This document shows positions 44,389 through 55,150 of a DNA stretch of 64,000 nt, in pieces (position 1 is the stretch's first letter; every line of letters starts with the position of its first letter). The stretch is taken from assembly GCA_949987565.1 (NCBI GenBank), contig OX465111.1, forward strand, positions 9,753,202 to 9,817,201, read 5' to 3'. Source of the stretch: Luidia sarsii. Taxonomy: Eukaryota; Echinodermata; Asteroidea; Paxillosida; Luidiidae. Below the pieces are notes generated by a model. It was not told the DNA's origin and did no database searches. It worked only from the letters and a program-made list of their open reading frames with translations. The translations under genes were made by a program, and so were the position numbers.

Positions 44389-46269
44389 AGGGGAATGCAA
44401 CCCAAGAAATAAAGATTGCTTTAATATCAGATTGGGTTATAAAAACAACCTACAATTACCTGAGTCACTCACGTACGATTTTCATAAAGTGAGAAAATTC
44501 ATGGAATTGAAGGTCGAATTTGAGTTCCCGTACGGAGCCTTCTTTTCGAAAAAAAAGCCGCCGCTGTTTGCTGGGGGTGTGATTTCACGATGGAATGACG
44601 GCAACCCATAGAGCTCTATAAATAAACCTTTCGAAGCATCATGGGTGTAGACAACAAACTGCCCCTAATTTCATCACAACTCTATGCCGAAGCACATAAG
44701 TTCATGAATTGTTGATTTTTTTTTCTCAAAAACCAGATAGAGTTCAGAAATGAAACTCACACAGAATTTTTGTCGGAACGTTGAGTGGGTAGTTTCGGAG
44801 AAATCAGTGAATGACAATTATAATGCATGCACCGCATGCACGCGCCGAGTTTGACATTCAGTCACCAAGGGAATCTCCACTGAATAAACAATTCACGATT
44901 TTACGTGCTTCACCATAGAGTTGTGTGATAAAAATACGGCCAGTTTGTCATCTATACCCATAATGCTTTGCGACTGTGGGATGTGACCTGATGATGGAGA
45001 TCTGCGGTATGACTATGAGTATTGAGGTGCTCGCATGTGCCCCCTACTGTGTGCAGTTTGTGTACATTCGTGAGCTAAACAATGGTGTACAGCCAGGCTT
45101 TTGGCTGTAAAAATGCCAGCGGGAAAATGCTGGAAAACACTTTCCATGCAATCCCAACAAGGACAAGAAACCTGAGTTACCCGGTACTCAGGAAGTGGGC
45201 TGCATGCGGCCATCAAAGTGGAGAAATTTCTCAAAATCTGCTAATAATACTAAATACAAATCAAAAGGATGTGAATGTGATTTGTACTGTAGCGATCACT
45301 TCACCATGGAGTATTGGGAGGAGGACTTGCGGGCCAAACTCACCGGCTTGAAGCCGAGAAAGGATACTGAAAGAACATGCAGTCCCTTCTCTATATTCCA
45401 CATCGACCAGCGATGGCAACACGTGAATCGACAGCTTCAAGAATTTCTGAATTGTTTTCGTTTCCGTCCCTGCGTAAATGTTTACTTATTCTCCCATGCA
45501 CGTTCTGCCTAGTCTTTCACGCAGACCGAATACATTGTATGTGAGATTCTTCTTCAGTGAAGACTGCAGGAATCAGTGTGATTTCTTTATTTTAAAATAC
45601 AAATGTTATAATTTTAAAAATACAAGTGATATTTTTTTGGTTTAGATTGATGTATGACTTTGTGAAAATATTGATTGATAACTTTGATGACAAAACTGGC
45701 CGTATTTTTACAACACAACTCTATTTTGAAGAACGTCAAATCGTCAAATTTATTTTTTTTCCCAAAAACCAGATGGAGTTCAGAATTGAAACTCACAAAG
45801 AATTTTCGTCTACCAGGAACAAAATATATATTTTTGTCGGATTGTTGAGTGGATAGTTTCGGAGAAATCGGTAGTGACTGAATGGCAAACTCGGCGAGTG
45901 CATACAGCTAGCGGCATGCGATGCACGCATTGTGATTGTCATCCAGTCACTGATTTCTCTGAAACTACTTACGTGCTTCGCCATAGAGTTGTGTGATAAA
46001 AATACGGCCAGGTTGTCATCTATACCCATGATGCTTTGCGAATGTCAGAAAGGTTTCGGTTTCCGTCATTCTGTCGTGACATCACACACCCAGCAAACAG
46101 CGGCGGCACCTTTGAAAAGATGGCTACGTACGGGAACACAAATTCGACCTGAAATTCCATGATTTTCTCACTTTATGAAAATCGTATGTGAGTGACTCAT
46201 AGGTAATTGTAGGTTGTTTTTATCACCCAATCAGATAAGCAAACTTCATTTCTTGGGTTACATTCCCCT
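44389..46269. mobile_element. Kolobok-like THAP transposon, copy C (both ends intact)
   Basis: TTAA at 44385-44388 and 46270-46273 flanks AGGGGAATGCAACCC... and ...GGGTTACATTCCCCT, 1881 bp. Terminal arms of about 230 bp match those of copy B, including the atagagctctataaataaacc stretch. It contains a THAP pseudogene with no recognisable transposase. It lies in the 2.9-kb intron between the 47.0 and 43.9 kb exons. Confidence 0.78.
45082..45450 (+). pseudogene. THAP-domain pseudogene, copy C
   Basis: ATG GTG TAC AGC: the first zinc Cys is replaced by Ser (TGC to AGC) compared with copy B. QAFGCKNASGKMLENTFHAI follows. After frame changes, CDLYCSDHFTMEYWEEDLRA shows the third Cys and His, and LKPRK...ACSPFSIFH the AVPTIF-box remnant. 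Multiple shifts make it non-functional. Confidence 0.7.
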
Positions 46270-46273
46270 TTAA

Positions 46274-47000
46274 ATGAAGCCATGACGATTGGTCCATTGC
46301 AGCTTTACAGTACTGGTATGTTAATGCATCAGTTGAGGCAAAAACCAGTTGATATACATGTATGTACATGTACCAGTATATGATACGATACAATGTATAA
46401 AGTAGACTTGTATCTAGTCGTGTGTGGAGTCTCAACATGTGCTTGCCCTACTCATTTGCCTATCCTCGACATAAAATCATATTATATCTATGTTGGAGTC
46501 AAATAGCAAGGTAAACTAGGCCGTGGATCACCTGTGGTAAAACTGCAAACTGCATTTTTTGTTATGCCCTGATCGCTAGTAAAAGTCTAGCATTGCACAG
46601 TCATCTGAGGCCCTGGCATTATTTCCATCATGATCTGTTGACAAGCTTCAGATAATTCTGATGCTTTTAGTTTAATACGCTCGGGCCCTTCTTTGCAATG
46701 CTTCACTAATGTACCGGTAAAAAACCCCACATCTGTACCCCAAGATTTATGTAATGTAATTTTTTCTTCTCAAAATGTTCATTATCACAGGTAACAATTA
46801 CCAGTACTTAATATTTTCCTCTACACATACATATACATGTACATGTATGATATCAATTTCATTGTTCAAAGCTCAGTATATAAGCTACCCGTAGTAAACC
46901 CTTTTCATGGGCAAAATCAATGTATAAGCCATGGTTTATATTCCAAAAATTATGGTACATGACTTAATAAATGTTTGACAAATACAAAGAAACCAATTAC
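46274..47000. other. Intronic sequence, nothing recognised
   Basis: Short GTACATGTA words at 46355-46375 and 46830-46850 only. Confidence 0.6.
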
Positions 47001-47078
47001 CTGATCACGCTCTCGAATGACAACACTACCAGCTTGGATATGAGCAATGCTAGCATGGTTATTTAGAATACTGGAATT
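47001..47078 (-). CDS. PNPLA6: Neuropathy target esterase-like exon: start of domain 2
   Basis: Acceptor gttcttttcatag (47079-47080), donor gtaattgg (46999-47000). The 78-nt symmetric exon (26 codons) encodes NSSILNNHASIAHIQAGSVV followed by IRERDQ. This matches the family segment where domain 2 begins (Ser-Leu-Leu...HH-x-KAGT-x-IARQGDQ). Phase 0 on both sides agrees with its neighbours. Confidence 0.93.
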
Positions 47079-47137
47079 CTATGAAAAGAACAGTGATTGT
47101 TAACATTTTAAACATATACAATGTAGTTGAATCAAAT

Positions 47138-47490
47138 TCCACCAAATCAACTGTGATTTGGGGGTCCATGAGGGGACCATACATACCTGTTAAACCTTAC
47201 AAATGCATATTCCTCTGGCTTAGGCTCCCATTCACTAGTGTTTTATACCACCACAACAGCAGCAAAGCCTTAGCCTATGAATCAGTGCGCTACCCTCCTC
47301 CTCTTTCTCCATCGCAAGTACATGTACCTACAATCCCTGATTAGTCAAGCACTTCATAAGGAAGGAGGGTGAGAGGTTTAACAAGTAAGTATCGTCCACT
47401 TGTGGACTCCCAAATCACATTTGATTTGGTGGGGTCCACTTGAGGGACTCCCCTACCAGTTAAACCTTAGAAATGCATTGGGTACAGATA
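47138..47490. repeat. 3'-side terminal repeat of DIRS copy 2
   Basis: gttaaaccttacaaatgcat..cctctggcttaggctcccat...gttttatacca is the inverted counterpart of 54.78-54.92 kb. The gtccact..gggactcccc and gatttgg motifs resemble the copy 1 terminal repeats. Confidence 0.7.
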
Positions 47491-47559
47491 AATAAGAGTG
47501 TTTCCCTATAAAGACATTGTCAAGAGATATACAGACAATAGGGCATTACTGTGAAAACA

Positions 47560-47945
47560 AACTCATCCATTGGCTAGAGATATGAGCCAGCTATTCCATT
47601 TAGACTTTCTGGATGGGATGCCAGCTCTGAGGGCTACTCATCTCATTTGTCCTTCTGATCTGAGAATGTCTTTCAGGTAGCATGAGACTAAGATTGATGG
47701 TGTTTTCCAGGCAGCTGCCTGTACAATGTTTGGGAGAAGAACGCCTCTAAATGCCCAGCATGTTTCCAATCGTCTTGTATCATGGGCACAGCCAGGAATC
47801 CAGTTATCTGTTGGTCAGTCTGGTAGGGAGGCTTTAATAGACCTGAATATCAAGAGGTTCATATGGAGGTTTTGTTGAAGCTGAAAGCACTGCCCCGAGG
47901 TCCCAGGAGGGAATCAATCGTTGTGATGGAGGGCAGCTTATAAAT
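47560..47945 (-). pseudogene. DIRS copy 2 tyrosine recombinase fragment
   Basis: On the minus strand, LIPSWDLGAVLSASTKPPYE (matching VPSWDLHVGKVLKSLALPPYE of copy 1) is followed, after a deletion, by AHDTRRLETCWAFRGVLLPN and IVQAAAWKTPSILVSCYLKD. The His-x-x-Arg and Tyr residues are kept, but the region between with the first catalytic Arg is lost. Confidence 0.75.
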
Positions 47946-48793
47946 ATGGCCGGTAAAGTGGTTTCAAATGGTTGCTATTTTGAAACTGTAGATCCATCGG
48001 AAAATCTGATGAAAAATGAAGGTGTTTCTTTAGAACAGAATTGCGCAGGTTTGCTTTTCCAAGTACAGTGAAACTTACATTTAAAGGCCATCCACTGAAC
48101 CGGAGAATTGGGCCCCTATGGACTGGTGGCCACTTTATAGAGGATTCAGCACCAATGTGAATGGACATGTGTCTATGCACGTTTCTACATGTGCATAAAT
48201 ATCAACAGTGCACAAATCAATTTAATAAGTTCAATGCGAAAATAAAAAGGTGATCACTAGCCCTACATGTATTTATTTTCTCCTTTTAACAAATTGTTAC
48301 TTTACATATAATTTATGTAGTTATTCATCCACCAATGTTTGGTTGATGCTTACCCATGATCAGTTAGAAAGAGACTAGGCCCTACATGTTTTGTATTATT
48401 GGGGTGCGATGTCAACTTAAAAAGACAAGAGACAGAGAGATGTCAAAAGAATGTGTGATCGCGCCAACAATGGCTGCGTAAAACGAGGAGAGGGGGGGGG
48501 GAAGTCAACTCAAAAAGACAAGACATTAATGTCAAAAGAATGCACGATCGCATCGTCAATAGCCACGTAAAACGTGTAACCATGAGTGTTCGGTTCTTAC
48601 CCATTATTGATATCAGTAAGAAAGATACCACATGTATTTTATTTGGATTATTGGGGTGCAATTTCAACTTAAAAAGACGAGAGAAGTCAATAATGTGCGA
48701 TCGCGTCGAAAACGGCCGCGTAAAACATGTAACCATGCATCGGTAATAAATAGTCGGCACCCTCAATGCGAGAACGTGTGACCACGGTGATAG
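47946..48793. repeat. Unassigned sequence with imperfect tandem duplication
   Basis: A segment of about 145 bp (attattggggtgc, aacttaaaaagac, gatcgcg...gcgtaaaac) occurs at about 48345-48490 and 48595-48735, with a partial copy at 48505-48580. No coding potential is apparent. Confidence 0.5.
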
Positions 48794-49177
48794 ATGTCTA
48801 GGTTTCTGACTGAAAAAATTGGTGCACCAAAAGAGGGCTCCCTTTATTTCTTTGTTGGGAACATGAACATCGGAAAGCCCTTCGCCGAGAGATTATTTTG
48901 CGACAGAGGAAATCCCTTGGATTCTCTCGACGACAGCGAAATTAGAGGGCGCTATAGATTTTCCCGGGAGGGAATAATTCATATTGTAGAAGATTTGCGA
49001 GAGAATTTGGAGCGTCAGACTCGGGTAATTGGACCCGTTATCAATGTAACGATGAGACACAAAACATGTATAGGCCTACATGTATCTCTTTTTTTCACAT
49101 CGAATGCCTACCTTGCTTTTCTTTTGAACATCACAATGATCCTGCACCATAAGTTTATGGCGTATTGTGCGCCATGA
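48794..49177 (+). pseudogene. Harbinger (HARBI1-like) transposase N-terminal fragment
   Basis: 127-codon frame whose middle, CDRGNPLDSLDDSEIRGRYR followed by FSREGIIHIVEDLRENLERQ and TRVIGPV, fits the N-terminal region of PIF/Harbinger transposases ('R-P-L-E...D-E-RYRFSR..I..I...L...L...T.R'). The DDE catalytic domain does not follow; the frame runs into unrelated hydrophobic sequence. It is a remnant or a first exon left behind. Confidence 0.55.
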
Positions 49178-49866
49178 ACAGATAAGGTGTAAGTTACGCA
49201 CAGTTTCGAGAAATCGGCTGCAGGTGGATTAATTGCTTTCAGAGAAGGGTTTGGGTTTCGTTTTCCAGTACCAGGCATTGGTGCAAATTTGGACTGAGGC
49301 GTGATGGAGGTGTGCTTGTGGGCATAACTTTGGCTTATGGTCTGCATACTAGTCTTGACAAAAGTGGCCCCAAATTTCTGTGAAATATTTTAGACAGCCT
49401 CATACCGCAAATTGGTGGTTGGACCCCATATTTGAATAGCCATTGTCACTTGCACCAATATCCCTGACAAGGGGTATATGAAGGTCGAAACGTGCACCTT
49501 CGTGAACTTGCGAGTGAACTACTGGAATGGTTCGGATTATCTTGAGCCTGTCTGGTTGGGCTGCAGTCAGCTGTTAAAAATCAGCTTCGGCCATGAAAGG
49601 ATTTCAAAGTCTTGCAGGGACACTGCTGGCCAGTGGATCTATGGAAAGCCAAATCTGTTGAATTGGGGGGATATCGGAGATTCTGTTTCACAGGAGCAGA
49701 CTAAGAATTCTAATGTGTGTTCATATACTTTCTACTTATATGCTGCTCCATCATATAAAGAGTGCCCTCAAGTGTTATCATAAAAAGAACACACTTCCTA
49801 AGATGGCTGAATAAATCGGTGAGCTCAATTGAAATAATATGTCTATGAAACCCACTCAATACATGA
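49178..49866. other. Sequence preceding the gypsy gag; probable LTR remnant at its end
   Basis: A 101-codon frame at 49478-49783 has no recognised family. From about 49776 the sequence aataaatcggtgag...actcaatacatgaca precedes the primer-site-like TGGCGACGAG at 49872 and may be the 3' end of a 5' LTR; the rest of an LTR was not identified. Confidence 0.4.
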
Positions 49867-50050
49867 CAAAGTGGCGACGAGATGTGGATTTTGTTATATG
49901 AAACTGTTAAAGATACAGTTACTCACCCACTTTGCCATATAGCAGTTATAGGTCTGATGTTTGTAAGTGATTTACATATTGTTTTTGCAACATGTCATCC
50001 GCTACTTGATTGTGCTCACATACAATCCATGTGTGTAGTCGGCGTACAAT

Positions 50051-50630
50051 ATGGCTTTGGGGCTTATTAGGCGGATAGACCCCTTAAGCAGCGATGAGGA
50101 GGACTGGCCAACATATGTAGAGTGGTATGAGCAATATATTTAAGCCAATGACAAGCCATTGGCAGACATGTTCCAGCACTGATTGGAAGTAAAACTTATC
50201 GACTCCTCAAGAACCTAACTGCTCCATCATCAAACTATGCCATCATCAAAGTCTTATGCAGAACTCATTCAAATCTTGACCGCACACTTGGCCCCCAAAC
50301 TGCTGGTCATCGCAGAACGGTTTCATTTCCACAAGCGTGACCAGATAGATGGAGAGTGTGTCAGCACGTATCTGGCTGAACTGAGAAAACTAGCTGAGCA
50401 TTGCCAGTTTGGTGATCACTTAAATAACGCACTTTGTGATAGATTTGTGTGTGGGTTGCATGCAGACAGCATCCAGAAACACCTCCTTGCGGAGGACAAA
50501 TTAACTCTGAAGAAGGCAACCGAAATGGCCATAGCGAAGGAAACAGCTGCAAAGAATGCTATCAAACTGCAAAATCAAGCGTATCCAAGTACAGTACTAC
50601 TGTACACACTGTAGTTAAATGTAAGCAGTC
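50051..50630 (+). pseudogene. Gypsy gag
   Basis: Starts ATG at 50051 (MALGLIRRIDPLSSDEEDWP...EQYI) and stops after 30 codons at TAA 50141. It continues in another frame from about 50237 with LAELRKLAEHCQFGDHLNNA and LCDRFVCGLH, the conserved gag motif of this group ('LR.L...C.FG..L...L.DR.VCGI'). Confidence 0.75.
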
Positions 50631-50853
50631 GTGGTACAGGTGTGGCAGGAATGGCCACACTGCTGATATTTGCCGATTTAAGGAAGCATCATGTCATTCC
50701 TGTGGAAAACCGGGACACATACAGGTAGCTCCTGCCTGCCGCACCAAGCCTTGTTCACTGAAAAAAGGGAAGAAACCCCAACCTAAGTATAAGGGGAAGT
50801 TAAAGCCATGGACACTGCGATTCAAGATACAGATTCTGGTGAAGACGTGCTGA
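50610..50853 (+). pseudogene. Gypsy nucleocapsid zinc knuckles
   Basis: Two CCHC-type knuckles, both defective: WYRCGRNGHTADIC has Trp where the first Cys should be, and CHSCGKPGHIQVAPAC has two extra residues between His and the last Cys. These are nucleic-acid-binding motifs of gag. Confidence 0.75.
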
Positions 50854-50915
50854 TCGCCAGAATTGACATGCACAATGTGGGCCACAGCCAGTGTGACATG
50901 AGCACTGCAATCTAG

Positions 50916-51209
50916 GTGACACTTCATGTAAACAATCGTCCAGTTAAAATGGAAGTTGACACTGGATCAGCTATCACCATACTGTCTATGGCCGATTATA
51001 AAAAGTTTTTCCCTCGCAAGCAGTTGCAGCCAACAAATACAAGGCTACTAACTTTCACAAGAGATAAAATTGTGCCCAAAGGCCTGATGAATGCAGAAGT
51101 GCAGTACAAAGATCAGCAGTATACTGGCAAGATATATATCATCAAGGGCACAAGTACACCACTTCTTGGACGAGAATGGCTATCCCACATTGACTCCCCC
51201 GTTGCCTAA
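50916..51209 (+). pseudogene. Gypsy aspartic protease
   Basis: VKMEVDTGSAITILS contains the DTGS catalytic motif, and TPLLGREWL the C-terminal LLGRDWL-like motif. The domain itself is open (about 97 codons) but isolated by stops on both sides. Confidence 0.8.
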
Positions 51210-51329
51210 AGTGGGCAGTACCAAAGAAAAGCCGAATATGTTGCTCAGAAAATAGGCAGAGCTCTTCGTTGAGGAGATTAGCATCCTAAAAGGCACAAAG
51301 GGTAAACTTAACCTCCATGACACGACCTG

Positions 51330-51693
51330 AAGTTGAAGCAGAACTGACCAAGCTCGAGAGTCAGGGCATTATTTTGCCAGTAGAAGGCAGAGAATGGCGT
51401 CTCCAACTGTCCCTGTCGCAAAATCTAATGGGGGCGTATACATCTGTGGAGATTTCAAGGTTAATGTTAACCCTAACCTGAACATTGATCACTACCCACT
51501 TCACAGAGTGGAAGATGTCTTCGCAAATCTCTCCAGCGGAAAGCTTGAATTACATCAGGCGTACTTGCACATGGCCATGGATGATTAGTCAAAGATGTTG
51601 CTGATGATCAACACACACAAAGATCTGTTAGCCTTTAACAGACTACCCTTCGGGATTGCATCAGCACTGGTCATGTGGAAAAGAACAATGTCA
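51330..51693 (+). pseudogene. Gypsy reverse transcriptase, N-terminal half
   Basis: SNGGVYICGDFKVNVNPNLN with IDHYPLHRVEDVFANLSSGK and LELHQAYLHMAMDD (catalytic Asp of the usual 'KLDL..AY' motif changed to Glu), a stop, then LLAFNRLPFGIASALVMWKR. The YxDD motif is missing because foreign DNA begins at about 51694. Confidence 0.85.
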
Positions 51694-52040
51694 GTGGGGG
51701 CGGAAGGAGCAGACTGGAGCCTCTGCCGCCGGCGGGTTCTTTTCTCCTCCCACTGGCTCAACCTCCTTTCCTAAGCTCGCTGCACGCCGGCCTTGACTGA
51801 GGATCACCAGTGCGTGCGGTCGGACGCAGCTTGCTCAAGGTCAGCTGGGCTGATGCTACAGGCCTTCAGGTCACGCTTGCAAGCGTCCTTGAATTGCGAG
51901 GCTGGCCGTCCGGTTGGTCGCGATCCCGTGGCGAGCTCCCCATACAGAATGTCCCTGGGGATGCGCCTGTCGTCCATCCTGCACACGTGCCCGAGCCGAT
52001 TTTCTGTGGGCATGAGATAACCTCTGAAAGCCTGAAAAAA
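51694..52040 (-). pseudogene. LINE reverse transcriptase C-terminal fragment
   Basis: Minus strand: RLGHVCRMDDRRIPRDILYG then ELATGSRPTGRPASQFKDAC, KRDLKACSISPADLEQAASD and RTHW. This 'GHV.RM.D.RIPK.LLYGEL..G.R..G.P..R.KD..K.DL' block terminates many invertebrate non-LTR retrotransposon polyproteins. Its 3'-proximal location in the protein fits a 5'-truncated insertion. The exact clade is not determined. Confidence 0.7.
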
Positions 52041-52308
52041 AATGGACCTTTCCCATGAAATATGCAAATTAGACCTACTGCATGCGCTTAACTAAATTGG
52101 TGGGCAAGCGGGCTGCCAACCAATCATAGTTTTCCACGGGCGTACGCGCGTTCTTTCTCACTAACAGTTTGGCGTGCAGTCATTGGCTATTCAGCGTCTC
52201 CTACGCGCGTATTTCGAAACCTGCACGCAACGCGCACTCGTTTGCCCACCAATTTAGTAAAGCACATGCGGCAGCTCTTATTTGCATATTTCATGGGAAA
52301 GGTCCATT
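52041..52308. mobile_element. 268-bp MITE inside the gypsy/LINE composite
   Basis: Terminal inverted repeats of about 70 bp begin AATGGACCTTTCCCATGAAA and end with its complement, followed inward by ATATGCAAAT (an octamer-like ATGCAAAT) and CTAAATTGGTGGGCAA. There are only a few mismatches between arms and no coding sequence. Confidence 0.85.
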
Positions 52309-52790
52309 ATTGGCTAGGCGCTGTGATGTCACACGTCATGCCTGATGGTTCTGAACGCCCTGTCGACTATGCATCATGCACCCTGACGACTGCAAAGCAG
52401 AAGTATTCCCAAATTGACATTGACAAGCAGACTTTTGCATTGATGTGGGGAGTGAAGAGATTTAATATGTACCTCTATGGGCAGAACTTCACTAGCTAGT
52501 GACTGATCATCAGCCACTTACCTCTATCTTCAATCCCAATAAAAGCACTCCTTCAACTGCTGCTGCAAGACTTGCAAGACATGCTTTTTTCGTTGGCAGT
52601 CATGGTCACAGCATTGAGTATAAAAATACTACATAACACAGCAATGCAGATGGTCTATCCAGACTACCCTGAAGCCAGAATGAGCCTGAGCCAAAAGATC
52701 CCGTTGACGTACTCCAAGTGGCTCAGCTGGAAACCCTACATGTGTCTAGTTGTGATGTCTGAAAGGAAACTGCAATGAATAAAATGCTCA
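52305..52790 (+). pseudogene. Gypsy RNase H region
   Basis: GAVMSHVMPDGSERPVDYAS, then TTAKQKYSQIDIDKQTFALM and WGVKRFNMYLYGQNF match the Ty3/gypsy RNase H ('GAVLSH..PDG.E.PI.YAS...T..E..YSQ...E.LAI..G...F..YL.G..F'). A downstream DHQPLTSIFNPNK/NADGLSRLP pattern is spread over frames with stops. Confidence 0.8.
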
Positions 52791-52878
52791 CCCACATGTT
52801 TGAATATACCATGAAAGATGGCCATCCAACGTTGATCCGAGTCTTGCAACTTATCATAGTCAAAGAAACAAGATTACA

Positions 52879-53531
52879 GTGCAAGACAACTGCCTGATGT
52901 GGGGACTCTGTGTGATGTTTCCCAACAAATTGCATGCACAAATTCTACAGCAGCTGCATGAAGGTCATCTTGGCATTGTGAAGATGAAATCTCTCTCACA
53001 AGGATTTCCTTGGTGGTCAGGAATTGACAATGACATAGAAGCATTGGCCAAAGAATGCTCTGGCTGTCAGAAAACACAATGCAACTAAGGCTCTACTTCA
53101 TACCTGGGAATGGCCTGTAAAGCCATGGCAGAGAACACACATTGACTTTGCTGGACCATTCATGTGGATGCCCATTCAAATGCCCTGACTACTACTGCCA
53201 CATCAACCCAGACCACTGACATGACTGATATTCTCAGGTACCTACATGTATTTACACAACATGGTATTCCTGAGCAACTTATTAGTGACAATGGTCCAAA
53301 GTTCAAGTCAGAGGAATTTGAAACCTTTTTAAGCGCAAAGGAGTGAAGCACATAACTTCAGCTCCTTACCATCTAGCTACAAATGGACTTACAGAGTGCT
53401 TCGTCCAAACCTTCAAGAATGGACTGGAAACGATGGAGGGGGAGAAAGGGGCAGACATGGTGTACGACATTGTTGTTGCATCTTCAGACGAAGCAACTGA
53501 TGGGGGAACAGGCATGGCACAATCTCTGTGA
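52879..53531 (+). pseudogene. Gypsy integrase
   Basis: An HHCC zinc region (LHEGHLGIVKMKSLSQGFPW, ECSGCQKTQ) and core fragments WPVKPWQRTHIDFAGPF (first Asp), QHGIPEQLISDNGPKFKSEE (second Asp) and SAPYHLATNGLTECFVQTFK (Glu position within N-G-L-T-E). Frames shift twice and about 35 residues of the core are missing. Confidence 0.85.
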
Positions 53532-53639
53532 TGTTCATGTATAGTGAGCTGACCTCAGAAGACATCATTTGACTGAGGGCAGTCTGTTATTGAAATCCAA
53601 CAAAAAATAGTCTGAAGGATACATCAAAATGCGATTCCC

Positions 53640-54780
53640 GGAATCTGAACACAAATTTATTTTTGATTTTTTGTCCTTGCCGTACTACTGCTGGGGTCTT
53701 CTATTGGTTTTGGAACTAATGATGCTATCATGGCCGACAATTGTTGGAACCCCTGCAAAAACAGTTGTTTCATGCTGTCGGGTCCCGAAGAGTAGCTTGA
53801 GACTGACTTCGATGGACTAACATAACAACGGCAGGAATTTTTTTGGGGATGATGCTGTTTCCCTTCGACTGCTGTGTCCATCCGACTTTTTTTTCACTGG
53901 ATGATTCTGTCCCGTGGAACGTCCAGATTCCAGACGAGGCTGGTGTCCCCCATATCAAAAGCAGGCATTCCAGATGACTTACAGTATTTACAATGGAGTG
54001 GCACACTTTCTTACCCCAGACATTCTTGGGGGCTGGGCTGCACGACTGGGAACAACCAGCCCTTGATCCTCCTGCGGAGTACTGAGGGCTCGTGCCAATG
54101 GCTCGGGAGGCATGGTCCTGACAATCCAGACCAGACTCCTATTGTGTTCACTGGGAGTAGGGGCTAGAGCACCGCCCCATTCCCTGTGCCCTTTGTACCG
54201 GAGGCCAGAGGTCCGGAAAGCATATCTCTGGTGCTAGGTTTACTCTAGCTGTCGTCAGAAGCACGACTGGGGACTTGAGTTCTAGCCTAGCCCCACTGCT
54301 TAGGGTATTCTTCCTGGGGGTCAGAGGCCAAGAAAGCAACTAAGGTGTACCCACGGTGGAGTCCACTGAAGGGGACTGTGACTGCGAGTTAAGCCAAGAT
54401 GTCAAGGTATCCCCATTGGTGACAAATCTCACACGTATTATCGGAGGTACAAGGGTGAAAGTATTGACACAAATAATGAGGGTCTACATGTGCCCAAGCT
54501 TTGATACTGCAGCATATAACAAAATTAGGTGGAGTAAGTACGAGCAGATTTATATTACTCATGCGTGTCTCCGCCATGATGATACAATGAAAAGCACTGA
54601 TGACTTTCCAGTAAAAAAATGAGATAAATTCAGGAAAGGCGTGGTGTTTTAGTTATTTACTACCCGACAAAAGAAAACAAATCACACACTCTTGGTGACA
54701 ACAATATCTACAAGAAAATAAGAAATTAGCAGTAAGGAAAAATACAAGTTTGAGAAATGTACGTCTTACCCGAGCAAGCG
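53640..54780 (-). pseudogene. DIRS copy 2 gag region
   Basis: Minus strand LFLQGFQQLSAMIASLVPKP, with a Ser-rich stretch upstream of it, matches LLLQGFRELSATIALLVPRP in DIRS copy 1. Several stops and shifts upstream. This is the 5' part of an element whose 3' part lies at 47.1-47.9 kb. Confidence 0.65.
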
Positions 54781-54925
54781 ATAGAGAAAAATATGACGAT
54801 GGTACAAGATTGATTCATAGACTAGGGCTTGGGTGCCAAGGGCGCTGGTGTGATGGTATAAAACATGGGAGCCTAAGCTAGAGGATTATGCATTTGTAAG
54901 GTTTAACAAAGGGAGTTCCTGAATA
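54780..54925. repeat. 5'-side terminal repeat of DIRS copy 2
   Basis: Inverted match to 47.17-47.33 kb (ttatgcatttgtaaggtttaac, gggagcctaagctagagg, atggtataaaac). Confidence 0.7.
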
Positions 54926-55150
54926 AACACATTTCTGTAAAACATAAACATGCATGAAAACTGTTAACAATTCACATCTGTACCAGAAACTAAATTTCTG
55001 CCTGCACATTTGCATTCTTCATGAGGGCAGTGCAAATGTTTGCAAATGGGTAGTTACATGTCTCTAAATAAAAGGTTATACCAACTACTCTATATCGACA
55101 AACTGGAGCTCATCTGTTTTCAAGATTAAAATGTCTATCTACCCATTTAC
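54926..55150. other. Intronic sequence adjacent to exon
   Basis: No feature beyond the donor of the following exon (GTAAATGG, minus strand, at 55150 and below). Confidence 0.6.

Larger units (their letters stand above)
49867..53531 (+). mobile_element. Ty3/gypsy retrotransposon, degenerate
   Basis: From TGGCGACGAG (primer-binding-site-like) through gag, zinc knuckles, protease, RT, RNase H and integrase in Ty3/gypsy order, with stops, shifts and two insertions (a LINE fragment and a MITE between RT and RNase H). No intact flanking LTR pair was found. It appears to have inserted in DIRS copy 2, whose ends lie outside it on both sides. Antisense to the host gene. Confidence 0.85.
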
